Shown here piece by piece: positions 63,867 to 64,000 of a stretch of DNA of 64,000 bases. Position 1 is the first letter of the stretch. The number at the start of each line of letters is the position of its first letter. The notes under the pieces were generated by a model. It had not been told where the DNA came from. It searched no databases and saw only the letters and a list, made by a program, of their open reading frames with translations. A program made the translations under genes and the position numbers. Origin of the DNA: Paracoccus aminovorans (GTDB lineage Bacteria; Pseudomonadota; Alphaproteobacteria; Rhodobacterales; Rhodobacteraceae); NCBI RefSeq assembly GCF_001546115.1, contig NZ_KQ955208.1:648491-712490 (forward strand), read 5' to 3'.

Positions 63867-64000
63867 CGATCAACAGTGACCGATCTTGGCAAAAGTCCAT
63901 TCGATGACCCATTAGCCATAGATTCATGGCAGGCGCGTCATTCAAAGGATATCGGACAATAGGCCATAGCAGGTAACGAGTTACTTCCGGTATGGGAGGC

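Noticed and set aside
63547..63879. Plus-strand frame of 110 codons opposite the PAAR start
   Set aside because: Overlaps the PAAR promoter and coding start, with no ribosome site; the minus strand has the better case.

Overview
The window is about 64 kb of very GC-rich chromosome from an alphaproteobacterium, most probably a Paracoccus of the P. denitrificans/pantotrophus group (inference). The main reasons are the order ccoSIHG - ccoPQON - universal stress protein - fnrP - hemN, the FNR boxes TTGATCTGCATCAA and variants, the double-length dcd, the ihfA-merR pair, a SAM/SAH riboswitch at metK (a Rhodobacterales hallmark) and DUF1489. Most of the left two thirds is housekeeping sequence, densely packed with overlapping TGATG and ATGA gene junctions.

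Region 1 (1-13.4 kb) is a micro-oxic respiration locus. It encodes the cbb3 oxidase structural operon ccoNOQP and its assembly operon ccoGHIS on the minus strand. Next to them lie a tandem-Usp stress protein, the iron-sulfur regulator FnrP and the oxygen-independent coproporphyrinogen oxidase HemN. Three FNR boxes (6308, 10238, 12005) tie the locus together: FnrP would switch on the oxidase, its copper pump and maturation factors, and the haem supply. A strong intrinsic terminator separates the two cco operons.

Region 2 (13.4-41.2 kb) holds replication, translation, envelope and metabolic genes: polA, an orphan ABC ATPase, a HIT hydrolase, a GT14-like glycosyltransferase beside a sulfotransferase, rpmF-plsX-fabH, ihfA-merR, tRNA-Pro, dcd, scpAB, nagZ, a SPOR protein, argS, a DEAD-box helicase, lnt, metK behind its riboswitch, a J-domain protein, bolA, glpX, recJ and tRNA-Glu. 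A short palindromic intergenic motif recurs at six gene ends.

Region 3 (41.2-44.7 kb) is a decayed integrated element between two identical tRNA-Glu genes, with a frameshifted tyrosine integrase, a dead IS3-type transposase and phage-like remnants. Core genes follow: an MFS exporter, DUF1489, csbD with a candidate EcfG promoter, lon, an HU-like protein and tRNA-Val.

Region 4 (51-64 kb) is accessory. It carries small phage-type genes, a serine recombinase, a Hint-domain protein, a lysis cassette (lysozyme, small membrane proteins) and a tail-like protein. After these come three identical copies of an 851-bp IS5/IS427-type element in a 1,108-bp tandem array, the severed N-terminus of a large possibly defence-related protein, a ParE/RelB toxin-antitoxin pair and a PAAR protein. 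A fourth IS copy, differing by one base where I compared it, sits at 46.6 kb exactly in the stop codon of the DUF1489 gene. I found no CRISPR array and no rRNA. No complete new system can be proved from sequence alone; the best leads are the interrupted gene at 61.6-62.4 kb and the Hint protein beside the lysis genes.
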